A stretch of DNA of 9,704 nucleotides from Bacteroides sp. UBA1773 (GTDB taxonomy: Bacteria; Bacteroidota; Bacteroidia; Bacteroidales; Bacteroidaceae). A program made the position numbers and the translations under genes. Shown here piece after piece: positions 1 to 7,438 of the stretch; positions within the stretch are counted from its first letter, which is position 1; each line of letters starts with the position of its first letter. The notes beneath the pieces are model-generated. The model searched no databases. It was given only the letters and a program-made list of their open reading frames with translations, and was not told the origin of the DNA. Location of the stretch: NCBI GenBank assembly GCA_002315285.1, contig DCGR01000068.1, positions 1 through 9,704 on the forward strand, read 5' to 3'.

Positions 1-41
1 AGTAGGAGATAAACGCCTACGATTAACGTTTACCTCCTACT
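1..41 (-). terminator. long hairpin after the TSCPD gene, candidate terminator
   Basis: Bases 1-15 and 27-41 are an inverted repeat: 14 of 15 positions pair, with an 11-base loop. The one mismatch (9/33) becomes a G-U wobble on the minus-strand transcript, so the stem is better formed in RNA made from the pheT-yebC-TSCPD unit. It begins 17 bases after the stop codon of the TSCPD gene. A U-tract, if present, would lie beyond the window edge, so rho-independent termination is inferred. It could instead be a palindromic intergenic repeat. Confidence 0.45.
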
Positions 42-58
42 CGATTCTACGTGGTGGA

Positions 59-316
59 TTATTTCAGTGTTCCCGCCTGATAGGATCGGAGAGCCTGACA
101 GAGCTGGTCTGGACAACTGGTGGATTTATATCCGCAACGGATGCCTTCGAGTTTGCCGATCACTTCATCAATCTGCATTCCTTTCACCAAGTGGGAGATG
201 CCCTGTAGATTTCCACTACAGCCACCCCAGAAAGACACTTCTTTGAGGGTGTTGCCCTCAATGTCGAGTTCTATGACCTGGCTGCATGTGCCTTGTGGCC
301 GATAAGTATAATTCAT
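59..316 (-). CDS. TSCPD domain-containing protein (TIGR03905-like), small
   Basis: An 85-residue protein with the signature TSCPD at residues 66-70. Cysteines lie at 11, 33, 61, 68 and 73, and a Gly-Gly-Cys-Ser-Gly-Asn stretch at 31-36 is typical of this small family. The same domain occurs at the C-terminus of some ribonucleotide reductases, where it is thought to bind metal or nucleic acid; the stand-alone form has no firmly assigned function. The whole protein is essentially one domain, with no signal peptide or membrane segment. Its start codon is 13 bases past the yebC stop, and the only purine-rich ribosome-binding candidate (GAGGAA) overlaps the last yebC codons, so translation is probably coupled to yebC. 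Cysteine spacing suggests metal binding, which is inference. Confidence 0.85.
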   Translation of the reverse strand: MNYTYRPQGTCSQVIELDIEGNTLKEVSFWGGCSGNLQGISHLVKGMQIDEVIGKLEGIRCGYKSTSCPDQLCQALRSYQAGTLK

Positions 317-329
317 TGCGATGATGGAT

Positions 330-1061
330 TTATTCCTCGGCAGGCTTCATGTTGGTGAAGACGTTCTGCACATCATCGAACTCTTCCAGACGTTCTACCA
401 TCTTGTCGATGGTCTCGCGCTGTTCGGCAGTCACATCCTTCAAGTCGTTGGGAATATATGTGAAATCGCCACCGACATCCTCAAATCCGCTTTCCTCCAG
501 GTGCTTCTGGATGGCTGCATAGCTCTTCGGGTCGCCATAGATGGTGATTGTGCCTTCCTCGTCATCCTGGTCATATTCGTCATCTACATTGTAATCGATA
601 AGGTCGAGAATCAGTTCGTCCATATCGACACCGTCCTTATTCTTGAAAGTGAACACACACTTGTGGTCGAAAAGGAATGCCAACGACCCTGTGGTGCCCA
701 AGTTGCCCGAATACTTGTTGAACACCGAGCGTACGTCGGCGACGGTGCGGGTGGTGTTGTCGGTAAGCGTATCGACAAACACGGCAATGCCATGTGGACC
801 ATATCCCTCGTAGGTCATTGTCTTGTATTCGCTTTGGTCCTTTCCTTGCGCATTCTTGATGGCGCGGTCGATGTTGTCCTTCGGCATGTTCTCGCGCTTG
901 CAGGTGGCGATGATGCTTCGCAACGTAGGATTGTTTTCAGGTTCCGGTCCGCCGGCCTTTACGGCAATGGCAATCTGTTTGCCAAGGCGAGTGAAAGTCT
1001 TGGCCATGTGGCCCCAGCGTTTCAGCTTCGTAGCTTTACGATATTCAAATGCTCTTCCCAT
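330..1061 (-). CDS. yebC: YebC/PmpR/TACO1 family protein
   Basis: A 243-residue protein matching the YebC family along its whole length, within the usual 235-250. It starts with the conserved MGRAFEYRKATKLKRW segment, close to the MAGHSKW-type start seen elsewhere. The characteristic core KRENMPKDNIDRAIKNAQGK lies near residues 56-75, followed by YEGYGPHGIAVFVD near 84-97, and the acidic C-terminal half is typical. The family was long annotated as a DNA-binding transcriptional regulator. More recent work on bacterial YebC and mitochondrial TACO1 supports a ribosome-associated role in relieving stalling at polyproline stretches, so a cytoplasmic translation role is the better guess. It lies 26 bases downstream of pheT and 13 bases upstream of the TSCPD gene, consistent with one operon. 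The start is fixed by the conserved N-terminus. Confidence 0.93.
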   Translation of the reverse strand: MGRAFEYRKATKLKRWGHMAKTFTRLGKQIAIAVKAGGPEPENNPTLRSIIATCKRENMPKDNIDRAIKNAQGKDQSEYKTMTYEGYGPHGIAVFVDTLTDNTTRTVADVRSVFNKYSGNLGTTGSLAFLFDHKCVFTFKNKDGVDMDELILDLIDYNVDDEYDQDDEEGTITIYGDPKSYAAIQKHLEESGFEDVGGDFTYIPNDLKDVTAEQRETIDKMVERLEEFDDVQNVFTNMKPAEE

Positions 1062-1087
1062 TGTATTGATGTTTTTATTAGTTGTTT

Positions 1088-3550
1088 TTACCTTAGTTGT
1101 GCGTTCAGTCTCGATGTGAGGTTGGCAATCAGCTTCTGCATGATTCTGTCGATCACCTTGTCGTTGAGCGTGGCTGTCTCGTCCTGTAGGATGAAGCTTA
1201 CGGCATAGCTCTTCTTGCCGCTTTCGAGGTTCTTGCCTTCATACACGTCAAATAGCTCCACCGACTTGAGCAGTTTCCGTTCGGTTTCGAAAGCGATTTT
1301 CTCGATTTCGGCAAACGAAATGTTCTTGTCGAGAAGCAATGCCAAGTCGCGTTTCACAGCAGGGAACTTGGGCAATTCGGTGAAGTTGACTTTCGATGAC
1401 CGGATGGCCTTCATGAGCTCGTTCCAGTTGATATCGGCATAATATACCTCGTTGTCAATGTCAAATGCCTTGAGCAGTTTCCTCGTGATGATGCCAAAGG
1501 TCACCAAATCCTTGCCGCCCCGTGTCTGTATGCTTTGTGCAATGCTGAAAACATTGTTCTGGACTGGGCTGACCACCGTTGCTCCCAGATTGACGCCTAA
1601 GCGGAGGAAGATGTTCATGACATAAGCCTTCAGCTCGTAAACCGTAGAATCCTCATCGGCATGAGCCCATGAATTGCTTACTCGCCTGCCCGTAACCCAC
1701 AGCCCCAAGTGATAGCTTTCCTTGTAAGCCGCCAAGGTTTTTTCTGCATCCTTCTTCTCGGCAAAATACTGATAGCAGTTGCCATACTCGAAGAACTTCA
1801 AGTCCGGGTTCTTGCGGTTGGCGTTCCGACGGATGCTTTCCAATCCGCCAAAAAGCAAGGTCTGTCGCATCACGTTGAGGTCGTTGCTCAGCGGATTGAG
1901 CAGACCGACAAGGTTCTCGGGCTTGTAACTGTCCAAACCTTCGTAGTAGGATGCTGCTGTGAGTGAGTTGTTGAGTATTTCATTGAATCCACATCCCACA
2001 AGTTGTTCGCCAATGAGGTTTTGCAACTTCTGGCTACAATCCACCTCACCTTTGGTCGTAAGGCTTGACTTGAGAGTGGAGGGAATCTCCACATTATTAT
2101 AGCCGTAGATGCGCAGAATGTCTTCCACCACATCGCACGGACGTTGCACGTCAACCCGATAGGCAGGCACAAGCAGGTCGATGCCTTCAGCCGTTTCGCC
2201 CGTAATCCTCATTTCCAGACTCTGGCAAATGCTCTTGATGGTCTCTACAGGAATTTCCTTGCCAATCAGGTCGTTCACCTGCTTGTAGGAAAGCGATACG
2301 GGGAAATCCTGCAAGGGGGTCGGATAACAATCCTTGATGTCGGAAGCGATTTCGCCACCGGCCAACTCTTTCACAAGCAGGGCTGCGGCCTTGAGTGCGT
2401 AGATGGTGTTGTTGGGGTCGATGCCACGCTCGAAACGGAAGGAGGCATCGGTACTGAGCCCATGGCGTCGTGCCGTCTTGCGGATCCATGTGGGATGGAA
2501 ATAGGCACTCTCGATGAACACGTTGGTAGTCTGTTCGGTGGTGCCTGAATCAAGTCCACCAAACACGCCGGCAATGCACATGGGCTCTTCGGCATTGCAA
2601 ATCATGAGGTCGCGTGCGGAAAGCTTGCGTTCCACCTCGTCGAGGGTGACGAATCTGGTTCCTTCGCCACATGTCCTGACAACGATTTTCCCTCCTTTTA
2701 TCTTGTCGGCATCAAAACAATGCAGGGGTTGTCCGTAGGCATGAAGTATGTAATTGGTAATATCCACAATGTTGTTGATTGGGCGTAATCCGATAAGGCG
2801 AAGCTTGTTTTGAAGCCACTCTGGACTTTCTTTCACCGTCACGCCTTTGACGGACACACCGGCATAACGTGGACAAGCCTCGGTGTTTTCCACTTCCACA
2901 TCGATGTTCAGGTCATGGCTCTCCACTTGGAAGTCATCGACCGACGGACGCTTCAGCGTTGCCTGTTTGCCATGCTGGATAAGGTAGGCGTAGAGGTCGC
3001 GCGCCACGCCGTAGTGTGAGCAGGCATCGGCACGATTGGGCGTAATGTCCACTTCGAGCACGTACTCGCTGCTGATGTGGTAGTAATCCTTGGCAGGAAT
3101 GCCTGGAACAGCATCCGCAGGCAACACGATGATGCCTTCGTGCGAAGTGCCGATACCTATTTCATCCTCGGCACAAATCATGCCATTCGACTCGACACCA
3201 CGCAACTTCGACTTCTTGATGGTGAAACATTCGTCGCCATCATAAAGTTTGGTGCCCAGTGTGGCTACAACCACTTTTTGTCCTGCTGCCACATTCGGAG
3301 CTCCGCACACGATCTGTACAGGTTCGCCATTGCCTAAGTTCACGGTAGTCACGTGCATGTGGTCGCTGTTGGGATGGGGCTCACAAGTCAGTATTTCTCC
3401 AATTACTATGCCTTCGAGACCACCTTTTATCGTCTCGACCTCTTCTACACCACCTGTCTCCAAGCCGATTGATGTCAGGGCTTCTGCCACTTCTGCGGGA
3501 GTCAGGTCGAAATCGACGTACTCTTTTAGCCAATTATATGATATGTTCAT
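1088..3550 (-). CDS. pheT: phenylalanine--tRNA ligase beta subunit
   Basis: An 820-residue cytoplasmic beta subunit of the (alpha-beta)2 enzyme that charges tRNA-Phe. Visible domains in order: N-terminal MNISYNWLKEYVDF; EMAP/OB-fold tRNA-binding domain about 41-155 (HPNSDHMHV, CGAPN); B3/4 editing-type domain about 215-390 (GLRPINNIVDITNY, GQPLHCFD, FRFERGIDP); B5 domain about 410-480; and the FDX-ACB anticodon-binding domain in the last 95 residues (FPAVKRDLALLLD, then SYAVSFILQDETATLND). Length is normal for Bacteroidetes. The reading frame stays open another 80 codons upstream into dnaB, but that extension is low-complexity and unlike the family. The ATG at 3548-3550 gives the canonical N-terminus. 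The alpha subunit gene pheS is not adjacent on either side, as often happens in this phylum. It is followed by yebC after 26 bases. Confidence 0.97.
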   Translation of the reverse strand: MNISYNWLKEYVDFDLTPAEVAEALTSIGLETGGVEEVETIKGGLEGIVIGEILTCEPHPNSDHMHVTTVNLGNGEPVQIVCGAPNVAAGQKVVVATLGTKLYDGDECFTIKKSKLRGVESNGMICAEDEIGIGTSHEGIIVLPADAVPGIPAKDYYHISSEYVLEVDITPNRADACSHYGVARDLYAYLIQHGKQATLKRPSVDDFQVESHDLNIDVEVENTEACPRYAGVSVKGVTVKESPEWLQNKLRLIGLRPINNIVDITNYILHAYGQPLHCFDADKIKGGKIVVRTCGEGTRFVTLDEVERKLSARDLMICNAEEPMCIAGVFGGLDSGTTEQTTNVFIESAYFHPTWIRKTARRHGLSTDASFRFERGIDPNNTIYALKAAALLVKELAGGEIASDIKDCYPTPLQDFPVSLSYKQVNDLIGKEIPVETIKSICQSLEMRITGETAEGIDLLVPAYRVDVQRPCDVVEDILRIYGYNNVEIPSTLKSSLTTKGEVDCSQKLQNLIGEQLVGCGFNEILNNSLTAASYYEGLDSYKPENLVGLLNPLSNDLNVMRQTLLFGGLESIRRNANRKNPDLKFFEYGNCYQYFAEKKDAEKTLAAYKESYHLGLWVTGRRVSNSWAHADEDSTVYELKAYVMNIFLRLGVNLGATVVSPVQNNVFSIAQSIQTRGGKDLVTFGIITRKLLKAFDIDNEVYYADINWNELMKAIRSSKVNFTELPKFPAVKRDLALLLDKNISFAEIEKIAFETERKLLKSVELFDVYEGKNLESGKKSYAVSFILQDETATLNDKVIDRIMQKLIANLTSRLNAQLR

Positions 3551-3585
3551 AATTGATATGATGTTACTATGTGATAAACAATTTG

Positions 3586-3593
3586 CAAATTTA
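3586..3593 (-). promoter_or_regulatory. candidate -7 box of the pheT unit
   Basis: On the minus strand this is TAAATTTG, an exact TAnnTTTG match, 35 bases upstream of the pheT start in the 82-base dnaB-pheT gap. No TTTG lies at the usual 19-21 base distance; the nearest is 13 bases away. The local sequence is AT-rich, so a chance match is possible. If real, pheT can be transcribed apart from dnaB. Confidence 0.35.
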
Positions 3594-3632
3594 CGATTTT
3601 TTTCGACAAACCGCCACTTTTTTTGCTGAAAA

Positions 3633-5186
3633 TCAGAATGGCACGTCGATATTCTGTGATGATGGTGCAAATGGGTTGTCGTTGATGGGAGGAATGTCGT
3701 TGTAGCCTGAAGTTGGTACAGGGGTGCGATTGATCTTTGAACGCATGGTAGGTCCTTCGATTCCGGGAGCCGGAACCACAAAGTCGTCATCGCGGTTCTG
3801 GAAACGCGCGAATTCGCTGCGGAAACGCAATTTCACGTTGCCAACGGCACCATTACGATGCTTGGCTATGATGATTTCGGCAATGCCGTGCATGTCGTTG
3901 CCTTGTCCGTCATCGTAAATTTTGTAGTACTCAGGACGGTGAATGAAACACACGATGTCGGCATCCTGCTCGATGGCACCCGATTCACGCAAGTCGCTCA
4001 GTTGAGGACGCTTGCCCTCGTTGCCCTCACGATTTTCCACTCCACGGTTCAACTGACTCAGGGCAATGATGGGAATGTTGAGTTCCTTTGCCAAACCCTT
4101 GAGCGAACGACTGATGGTGCTGACCTCTTCTTGGCGGTTGCCGTACGACATGCCGCTGGCATTCATCAACTGCAAATAGTCGATGAAGATGACCTTCACA
4201 CCATGTTCCCTCACCAGTCGGCGTGCCTTGGTGCGCAGCTCGAACACCGACAGCTGCGGAGTGTCGTCGATGTAGAGGGGGGCATCGTAGAGGTTACGTA
4301 TCTTGGTGTCGAGTTGTTGCCACTCGTAGGGTGCCAGCTGGCCACTCTTTATCTTGTCGCCTGGTATCTCGCACACGTTCACTATCATACGGTTCACCAG
4401 CTGCACGTTGCTCATTTCCAATGAGAACATGGCCACCGGATCACGGGCGTTCACCGCAATGTTCTTCGCCATCGAGAGCACAAAAGCCGTCTTACCCATG
4501 GCAGGACGCGCTGCGATGATGATGAGGTCGGACTTCTGCCAGCCAGAAGTGATTTTGTCGAGTTCATGGAAACCGCTTGCCAACCCGCTCAGGCCCTCCG
4601 TACGCGCGGCTGCGATGCGGAGCATCTCGTAGGCTTCGTTGATGACCGGATTGATTTGGGTGTAATCCTTCTTGGTGTTCTGCTGTGCCAACTCGAATAG
4701 TCGGCCTTCAGCTTCATTCATCACCTCGTCGATGTCGTTCGTCTCATCGAACGCCTTGCTCTCGATGTTGCTGGCAAAAGTAATCAGTTCGCGAGCCAGA
4801 TGCTTCTGGGCAATGATGTGGGCATGATACTCGATGTGGGCCGAGGATGCCACACCAGAAGTCAACTCCATGATGTAAAGCTTTCCTCCCGCTTCTTCAA
4901 GTACTCCCATCGAACCAAGCTTTTCACTCACCGTCAGCATGTCGATAGGCTCGGAAGCCAGTGCCAGCGAAACGATGGCCTGATAGACGAGCTGATTGCG
5001 CTGTTCATAGAATGACTCTGGACGCAGAATCTCACTCACCAGCGAATACGCGTCTTTTTCTATCATCAGTGCTCCCAGCACTACTTTTTCGATGTCGGGT
5101 GCCTGAGGTTGCAGGTGACCGTACTCGTCCGACAACTTTCCCGCTGCCGCTTTTGTCCTTGGTGAATATTTCCGTTGTTCCCCCAT
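3633..5186 (-). CDS. dnaB: replicative DNA helicase DnaB
   Basis: A 517-residue hexameric RecA-fold helicase that unwinds DNA ahead of the replication fork and works with primase. The N-terminal helical DnaB domain spans roughly 30-130. The C-terminal ATPase shows Walker A ARPAMGKT at 226-233, the catalytic-Glu segment SLEMS at 255-259, Walker B VIFIDYLQL at 332-340, SQLNRGVENR at 377-386 and ESGAIEQDAD at 401-410. The C-terminal tail, about 465-517, is Pro/Asn/Asp-rich and probably disordered, as in other Bacteroidetes homologues. No intein interrupts the gene. The ATG at 5186 has no clear Shine-Dalgarno sequence but lies about 20 bases downstream of a TACCTTTG box. The length is slightly above the E. 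coli 471 because of both tails. It is divergent from ispE. Confidence 0.97.
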   Translation of the reverse strand: MGEQRKYSPRTKAAAGKLSDEYGHLQPQAPDIEKVVLGALMIEKDAYSLVSEILRPESFYEQRNQLVYQAIVSLALASEPIDMLTVSEKLGSMGVLEEAGGKLYIMELTSGVASSAHIEYHAHIIAQKHLARELITFASNIESKAFDETNDIDEVMNEAEGRLFELAQQNTKKDYTQINPVINEAYEMLRIAAARTEGLSGLASGFHELDKITSGWQKSDLIIIAARPAMGKTAFVLSMAKNIAVNARDPVAMFSLEMSNVQLVNRMIVNVCEIPGDKIKSGQLAPYEWQQLDTKIRNLYDAPLYIDDTPQLSVFELRTKARRLVREHGVKVIFIDYLQLMNASGMSYGNRQEEVSTISRSLKGLAKELNIPIIALSQLNRGVENREGNEGKRPQLSDLRESGAIEQDADIVCFIHRPEYYKIYDDGQGNDMHGIAEIIIAKHRNGAVGNVKLRFRSEFARFQNRDDDFVVPAPGIEGPTMRSKINRTPVPTSGYNDIPPINDNPFAPSSQNIDVPF

Positions 5187-5206
5187 TTCAGAATTATTTT
5201 GGGTTA

Positions 5207-5214
5207 CAAAGGTA
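5207..5214 (-). promoter_or_regulatory. candidate dnaB promoter -7 box
   Basis: The minus strand reads TACCTTTG, an exact TAnnTTTG match, 20 bases upstream of the dnaB ATG, implying a very short leader. No TTTG sits 19-21 bases further upstream; that space is occupied by the palindrome at 5217-5232 and AT-rich DNA. Confidence 0.55.
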
Positions 5215-5216
5215 GT

Positions 5217-5232
5217 TATTTCCCGGGAAATA
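5217..5232. promoter_or_regulatory. perfect 16-bp palindrome, candidate operator between dnaB and ispE
   Basis: TATTTCCCGGGAAATA is a perfect inverted repeat with no spacer. Its centre (5224.5) is also the exact midpoint between the dnaB -7 box (5207-5214) and the ispE -7 box (5235-5242), and it lies in the spacer of both overlapping promoters. This is where a dimeric repressor or a shared activator would bind. The regulator is unknown and the function is inferred from position and symmetry. Confidence 0.45.
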
Positions 5233-5234
5233 TT

Positions 5235-5242
5235 TATTTTTG
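5235..5242 (+). promoter_or_regulatory. candidate ispE promoter -7 box
   Basis: TATTTTTG fits TAnnTTTG and ends 25 bases before the ispE ATG. As with the facing dnaB box, no TTTG lies at the expected -33 distance. The DNA is AT-rich, so the match is weaker evidence than the dnaB box. Confidence 0.45.
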
Positions 5243-5267
5243 CAACAATAAAAATCTTCTGTGGAAT

Positions 5268-6023
5268 ATGCTATGCAATGCTAAGATCAATTTGGGGCTT
5301 CATGTCGTGAGCCTCCGTCCCGACGGCTACCACAATCTCGAAACGGTGTTCTATCCCATCCGCCACGTAGCCGATGAACTCTATATTGAGGACTCCGACA
5401 CGCTACAGTTCACCTGTGAAGGTGTGCGGGTGGAAGGCTCAGCCCATGACAATCTGGTGATGAGAGCCTACCGTTTGCTCCTTGGATCCTATCCTGATTT
5501 GCCGCCCGTGCACATACATCTGGTCAAGCATATTCCCACAGGAGCAGGATTGGGAGGTGGCTCAAGCGATGCGGCTTTTACCCTTCGCTTGCTCAACGAG
5601 CATTTCTCTCTCCGACTTCCCCCCATGCGTTTGGAGCAGCTGGCATTACAGTTGGGAGCCGACTGCCCCTTTTTCATCCGCAACACTCCTGTGTTTGCCA
5701 CTGGTGTGGGCGAGGTGCTCGAACCCATTCATTTGGACTTGAGCCAGTACGACATCCGGATAGAGCACCCCGCTGTGTTCATCTCCACTCGTGAGGCTTT
5801 CAAGCGCATTGTCCCCCATCAACCTTCCATTTCGCTGCGCGATGTCATTACGCGCCCGGTAGAAGAATGGCGTGAGCTGATGGTGAACGATTTTGAGGCC
5901 AGTGTGTTTCCCGATCATCAGGAAGTGGCCGATGCCAAGCGCAGCATGTACGAGGCAGGGGCTCTCTATGCCTCCATGTCGGGTTCGGGCTCGGCTGTAT
6001 ATGGCATTTTCCCCCACTCATGA
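5268..6023 (+). CDS. ispE: 4-(cytidine 5'-diphospho)-2-C-methyl-D-erythritol kinase
   Basis: A 251-residue GHMP-family kinase. It uses ATP to phosphorylate CDP-methylerythritol in the MEP pathway to isoprenoid precursors, in the cytoplasm. Visible motifs: NAKINLGL at 4-11 with the catalytic Lys; the glycine-rich ATP loop PTGAGLGGGSSDAA at 90-103; GADCPFF at 130-136 with the catalytic Asp; and the GHMP C-terminal SGSGSAVYG at 238-246. The frame is open further upstream from 5175, but that would run through the dnaB start and the promoters. The ATG at 5268 gives the family N-terminus and lies 25 bases after a promoter box. The C-terminus is oddly short: it stops five residues after SGSGSAVYG, where relatives usually run on about 20 more (E. 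coli 283 residues). The ATP, substrate and catalytic motifs are intact, so the enzyme is probably functional. Confidence 0.94.
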   Translation: MLCNAKINLGLHVVSLRPDGYHNLETVFYPIRHVADELYIEDSDTLQFTCEGVRVEGSAHDNLVMRAYRLLLGSYPDLPPVHIHLVKHIPTGAGLGGGSSDAAFTLRLLNEHFSLRLPPMRLEQLALQLGADCPFFIRNTPVFATGVGEVLEPIHLDLSQYDIRIEHPAVFISTREAFKRIVPHQPSISLRDVITRPVEEWRELMVNDFEASVFPDHQEVADAKRSMYEAGALYASMSGSGSAVYGIFPHS

Positions 6024-6188
6024 ACGGCTGTTTGTCCGCATGTCGGTGTAGTGGTCATCAAGGCCCCACGTTGCTTGTCGTTCGGCATAAACAAAAAAGA
6101 GCTATATGCAACATATAACCCTTTATCTTGACCACAGCTTCCTTTCGGGGAAACGTGTGTGGATGCAAACTCTTGAGGTAGGCGTTTG

Positions 6189-6347
6189 TTACTTCTTGAA
6201 GAAGTCCTGTACCTTCTCGTTTGGAACCATCTGCTCATCAAAAACGTAAGCACCTGTCTTAGGCGACTTGACCATTTTGATGACCTTTGTATAATTACGA
6301 CCTTCCTGACGACCTGTCTGAAGGGTTGCGACTGCTTTCTTTGCCAT
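6189..6347 (-). CDS. DUF4295 family small basic protein
   Basis: A 52-residue Lys-rich protein starting MAKKAVATLQTG and ending VQDFFKK. It matches the short Bacteroidetes family DUF4295, almost always found just downstream of rpmG. I translated it directly: ATG at 6345-6347, stop TAA at 6189-6191. The basic N-terminus and the FDEQMVPNEKV segment near 37-45 are family-typical. The start is 13 bases past the rpmG stop, so it is in the same operon. Its function is not established; the context and charge suggest a ribosome-associated protein, which is inference. In relatives I recall ftsY following this gene. Here the next gene is the convergent ispE. Confidence 0.9.
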   Translation of the reverse strand: MAKKAVATLQTGRQEGRNYTKVIKMVKSPKTGAYVFDEQMVPNEKVQDFFKK

Positions 6348-6360
6348 AGTTCAAATCGTA

Positions 6361-6549
6361 TTACTTTATTTCTTTGTGGATTGTCATTCTCTTCAGGATT
6401 GGGTTGTACTTCTTCAACTCCAGTCTTTCCGTAGTGTTCTTTCTGTTCTTGGTCGTAATGTATCGAGAAGTGCCAGGCAGACCACTATTCTTCATCTCTG
6501 TACATTCCAGAATAACTTGTACTCTATTACCTTTAACTTTCTTAGCCAT
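6361..6549 (-). CDS. rpmG: 50S ribosomal protein L33
   Basis: A 62-residue basic protein of the large ribosomal subunit. The N-terminus MAKKVKGNRVQVILECTE and the SRYITTKNRKNTTERLELKKYNP core are diagnostic of L33. Only one cysteine (residue 16) remains, so it belongs to the type that lacks the four-Cys zinc ribbon. It sits 20 bases after rpmB and 13 bases before the DUF4295 gene, the usual Bacteroidetes arrangement. No Shine-Dalgarno sequence is evident, as is common in this phylum. Confidence 0.96.
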   Translation of the reverse strand: MAKKVKGNRVQVILECTEMKNSGLPGTSRYITTKNRKNTTERLELKKYNPILKRMTIHKEIK

Positions 6550-6569
6550 AACTGTATTCCATTAATGTA

Positions 6570-6830
6570 TTATCCGATAATCTTGATATCTTTCCACTCG
6601 CAATATCCTTTGGCCACAGCATCATTCAATGCAGCGTCAAGACCTTTTTTGTTGATGGTTTTGAGCCCGTTGGCACTCAATGTAAGGCTAATCCAGCAAT
6701 CCTGCTCTACATAGTAGAATTTTTTCTTAAACAAGTTCACATCAAATGTCCTTTTTGTATGTCTCTTTGAGTGTGAAACGTTGCAGCCATTCATGGCCTT
6801 TTTCCCGGTAATTTGACAAATCTTCGACAT
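6570..6830 (-). CDS. rpmB: 50S ribosomal protein L28
   Basis: An 86-residue basic protein of the large ribosomal subunit. It shows the L28 N-terminus MSKICQITGKKAMNGCNVSHSKRHTKRTF, then FYYVEQDCWISLTLSANGLKTINKKGL (about 39-65), the conserved L28 middle. It has Cys5 and Cys16 but lacks the paired CxxC motifs of zinc-binding L28 forms. It is the first gene of the rpmB-rpmG-DUF4295 operon and is preceded by a recognisable promoter in the 110-base gap after the CinA gene. Confidence 0.96.
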   Translation of the reverse strand: MSKICQITGKKAMNGCNVSHSKRHTKRTFDVNLFKKKFYYVEQDCWISLTLSANGLKTINKKGLDAALNDAVAKGYCEWKDIKIIG

Positions 6831-6882
6831 ATCTATTTTTATTTTGATTTTCCTTCTGCGCGTTTATATTCCAAACGGAGTG

Positions 6883-6914
6883 CAAAATAAGCACTTTTAT
6901 TTTAATCTGCCAAA
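6883..6914 (-). promoter_or_regulatory. candidate promoter of rpmB-rpmG-DUF4295
   Basis: On the minus strand a TTTG (6911-6914) is followed after exactly 20 bases by TTATTTTG (6883-6890), one base off TAnnTTTG. The predicted start is roughly 45 bases upstream of the rpmB ATG. Spacing agrees with the Bacteroidetes primary sigma factor consensus. It would let the ribosomal genes be expressed independently of the upstream CinA and phosphodiesterase genes. Confidence 0.55.
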
Positions 6915-6940
6915 CTATTTTGCAAATAATTAGTTCGTCA

Positions 6941-7426
6941 TCACTTAATTTCTTCTCCCGATGCCAGTTTTAGCAATTGCATCATTACAAAACGCACCGT
7001 TTTCCGTATGTTTTCCTCGCGTCCCCTATCGCCGGTAAGTTTGAATGTTAGTAATTTGTCGTCCATGGCCACGGCCGTCCAAATGGTGCCGACGGGTTTT
7101 TCGGGCAATCCTCCACCTGGTCCCGCAATGCCTGAAGTGGCCATCGCGCAACGGGCATTCATCACCCGTTGTGCACCGCGGACCATTTCCGTTACCGTTT
7201 CTTCGCTCACAGCCCCATAGGCTTCCAGGGTTTCAGGTCGGACTCCCAGCACTTGTTCTTTGATGTCATTGGAATAGGCCACTATTCCTCCTTTGAAGAA
7301 AACAGATGCTCCGGGCACAGATGTGATGCACGATGCCACCAATCCGGAGGTGCAGCTTTCGGCTGTGGCAACACTTGTTTTGTTCTTCTGGAACACATTA
7401 TTGAATAATATGGCGATATCTTCCAT
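6941..7426 (-). CDS. CinA family protein, PncC-type nicotinamide-nucleotide amidase
   Basis: A 161-residue single-domain protein equal to the CinA C-terminal domain, the length of stand-alone PncC. PncC deamidates nicotinamide mononucleotide to nicotinate mononucleotide, feeding NAD salvage in the cytoplasm. Motifs seen: AESCTSGLV at 22-30 (AESCTGG in most relatives, here with Ser replacing a Gly), GGIVAYSNDIK at 46-56, GAVSEETV at 71-78, TSGIAGPGGG at 97-106 and KPVGT at 110-114. The catalytic Ser, Tyr and Lys reported for the family correspond best to Ser24, Tyr51 and Lys56. The start is 12 bases after the stop of the phosphodiesterase gene, so the two are probably co-transcribed. Enzymatic activity is inferred from family; the Gly-to-Ser change beside the active-site loop is the only oddity. 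Confidence 0.92.
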   Translation of the reverse strand: MEDIAILFNNVFQKNKTSVATAESCTSGLVASCITSVPGASVFFKGGIVAYSNDIKEQVLGVRPETLEAYGAVSEETVTEMVRGAQRVMNARCAMATSGIAGPGGGLPEKPVGTIWTAVAMDDKLLTFKLTGDRGREENIRKTVRFVMMQLLKLASGEEIK

Positions 7427-7438
7427 AGTCCTGTCTCT

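Noticed and set aside
321..1208. 295-codon plus-strand ORF opposite yebC
   Set aside because: Antisense shadow of the well-recognised yebC; hydrophobic low-complexity product with no family resemblance or promoter.
3551..3790. 80-codon N-terminal extension of pheT
   Set aside because: Overlaps the dnaB 3' end, is His/Thr-rich and low-complexity, and is absent from the PheT family; the canonical start is at 3550.
3858..4424. 188-codon plus-strand ORF opposite dnaB
   Set aside because: Antisense shadow of conserved DnaB motifs; product resembles nothing known.
5175..5267. Upstream start for ispE
   Set aside because: It would cross the dnaB start codon, both promoter boxes and the palindrome; the ATG at 5268 gives the family N-terminus.
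6103..6117. TATATG/CATATA hairpin in the ispE-DUF4295 convergent gap as a terminator
   Set aside because: Six A/T-rich pairs with a three-base loop and no U-tract; too weak to call.
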